From: Collinsella sp. | Lineage (GTDB): Bacteria; Actinomycetota; Coriobacteriia; Coriobacteriales; Coriobacteriaceae | DNA: 5,686 bases | Assembly: GCA_022720335.1 (NCBI GenBank) | Contig: JAIHVJ010000138.1 | Span: 1-5,686, forward strand | Reading direction: 5' to 3' | Part shown: one piece after another, positions 4,977 to 5,686 of the stretch | Position numbering within the stretch: the first letter of the stretch is position 1 | Layout: each line of letters opens with the position of its first letter | Notes under the pieces: model-generated | Told to the model about the DNA's origin: nothing | What the model saw: the letters and a program-made list of their open reading frames with translations, nothing else | Database searches by the model: none | Program-made: the position numbers and the translations under genes

Positions 4977-5686
4977 ATGCCTCAGACTTACACTTTCGCC
5001 TCGTGGAACGTAAACGGCCTGCGCGCCGTGCTCAAAAAGGACCCGAGCTTTATCCAGATCGCGCAAGAACTCGACGTCGATATCCTGGCGTTGCAAGAGA
5101 CCAAGCTGCAGGAGGGCCAGGTCGATATTGACCTGCCCGGCTATCACCAAACCTGGAGCTACGCCGAGCGTAAAGGCTATTCGGGCACTGCGGTCTTTAG
5201 CCGCCAGGAACCGCTGCGCGTGCTGCACGCCGACGCACTGCTACCCTACGCCGGCGAGAACGAGGCGGCCGAGCTCGTCGCCCAAGCCGCAACCGAGGGC
5301 CGCGTCTGTGCGCTCGAGTTCGACAAGTTTTGGTTTGTCGACGTCTATACGCCCAACGCACAAAATGAGCTCGCGCGCATCGACGTGCGTATGGCCTGGG
5401 ACGATGCCTACCGCGGCTTTTTGAACGCGCTCGAGCGCGAGACCGGCAAACCCGTCGTAACCTGCGGCGACTTTAACGTGGCGCATGAGGAGATCGACCT
5501 TAAGAACCCCAAGTCCAACCGCGGCAACGCAGGCTTTTCGGACGAGGAACGCGGCAAGTTTACCGAGCTGCTCAACGCCGGCTTTACCGATACCTGGCGC
5601 GCGGCAAACCCCGACGTCGAGGGCGTCTACAGCTGGTGGAGCTATCGCTTTAATGCCCGCAAGAACAACGCCGGCTGGCGCATCGA
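4977..5686 (+). CDS. xth: Exonuclease III-family AP endonuclease (3' truncated by the window edge)
   Basis: The frame runs from ATG 4977 to the right edge, giving 236 complete codons without a stop. The protein belongs to the exonuclease III/AP endonuclease family, which cleaves DNA 5' of abasic sites and trims 3' ends in base excision repair. The catalytic blocks appear in order: SWNVNGLRA (9-17), LQETKL (39-44, metal-binding Glu), GYSGTAVFS (67-75), VYTPNAQ (124-130 region), GDFNVAHEEIDL (164-175) and the Trp-rich YSWWSYR (218-224) followed by NNAGWRI (230-236). The final segment with the catalytic SDH motif, roughly 15-20 residues, lies beyond the window. Compared with typical family members, the stretch 85-108 (ADALLPYAGENEAAEL onward) looks about ten residues longer. 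The start is supported by GAAAGGA 4 nt upstream, and the first residues match the family's usual N-terminus. Confidence 0.95.
   Translation, partial: MPQTYTFASWNVNGLRAVLKKDPSFIQIAQELDVDILALQETKLQEGQVDIDLPGYHQTWSYAERKGYSGTAVFSRQEPLRVLHADALLPYAGENEAAELVAQAATEGRVCALEFDKFWFVDVYTPNAQNELARIDVRMAWDDAYRGFLNALERETGKPVVTCGDFNVAHEEIDLKNPKSNRGNAGFSDEERGKFTELLNAGFTDTWRAANPDVEGVYSWWSYRFNARKNNAGWRI

Overview
The window is high-GC DNA whose genes use codons rich in G and C at the third position. It reads like chromosomal sequence of an actinobacterial gut commensal, and a Coriobacteriia/Collinsella-type genome is my best guess. This placement comes from gene style and arrangement and was not tested by a search. 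The exception is the segment at about 160-1452, which is visibly more AT-rich and looks like accessory DNA.

Layout. (1) Positions 2-112 hold the last 36 codons of an unidentified plus-strand gene. (2) Positions 160-1452 hold a minus-strand gene for an AAA ATPase with a C-terminal DUF4143-type domain. One 41-bp palindrome lies just after its stop codon and two more lie just before its start. All three palindromes have the same length and invariant 13-bp outer arms around a variable 15-bp centre. This is the most unusual structure in the window. (3) Positions 1479-4840 hold a minus-strand gene run: a sirtuin-type NAD-dependent deacylase, then a fused dihydropteroate synthase-HPPK folate enzyme, then a diverged biotin-protein-ligase-like protein whose start codon directly abuts the folate gene's stop. 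A GC-rich hairpin terminator follows. (4) From 4977 a divergent plus-strand gene encodes an exonuclease III-family DNA repair enzyme, cut off by the window end.

How the genes work together. The fused folate protein would carry out two consecutive steps: pyrophosphorylation of 6-hydroxymethyl-dihydropterin, then condensation with p-aminobenzoate to dihydropteroate. Its DHPS half carries an unusual Ala/Glu/Pro-rich insertion of about 140 residues. The downstream BPL-like protein is probably translationally coupled to it but lacks recognisable biotin-ligase catalytic motifs, so its role is open. Sirtuin and exonuclease III are housekeeping functions facing away from each other across a 136-bp intergenic region.

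The best candidate for an undescribed system is the ATPase/DUF4143 gene with its three matching palindromes. It could be a self-linked protein-plus-site module, mobile or regulatory, but that reading is an inference from layout only.
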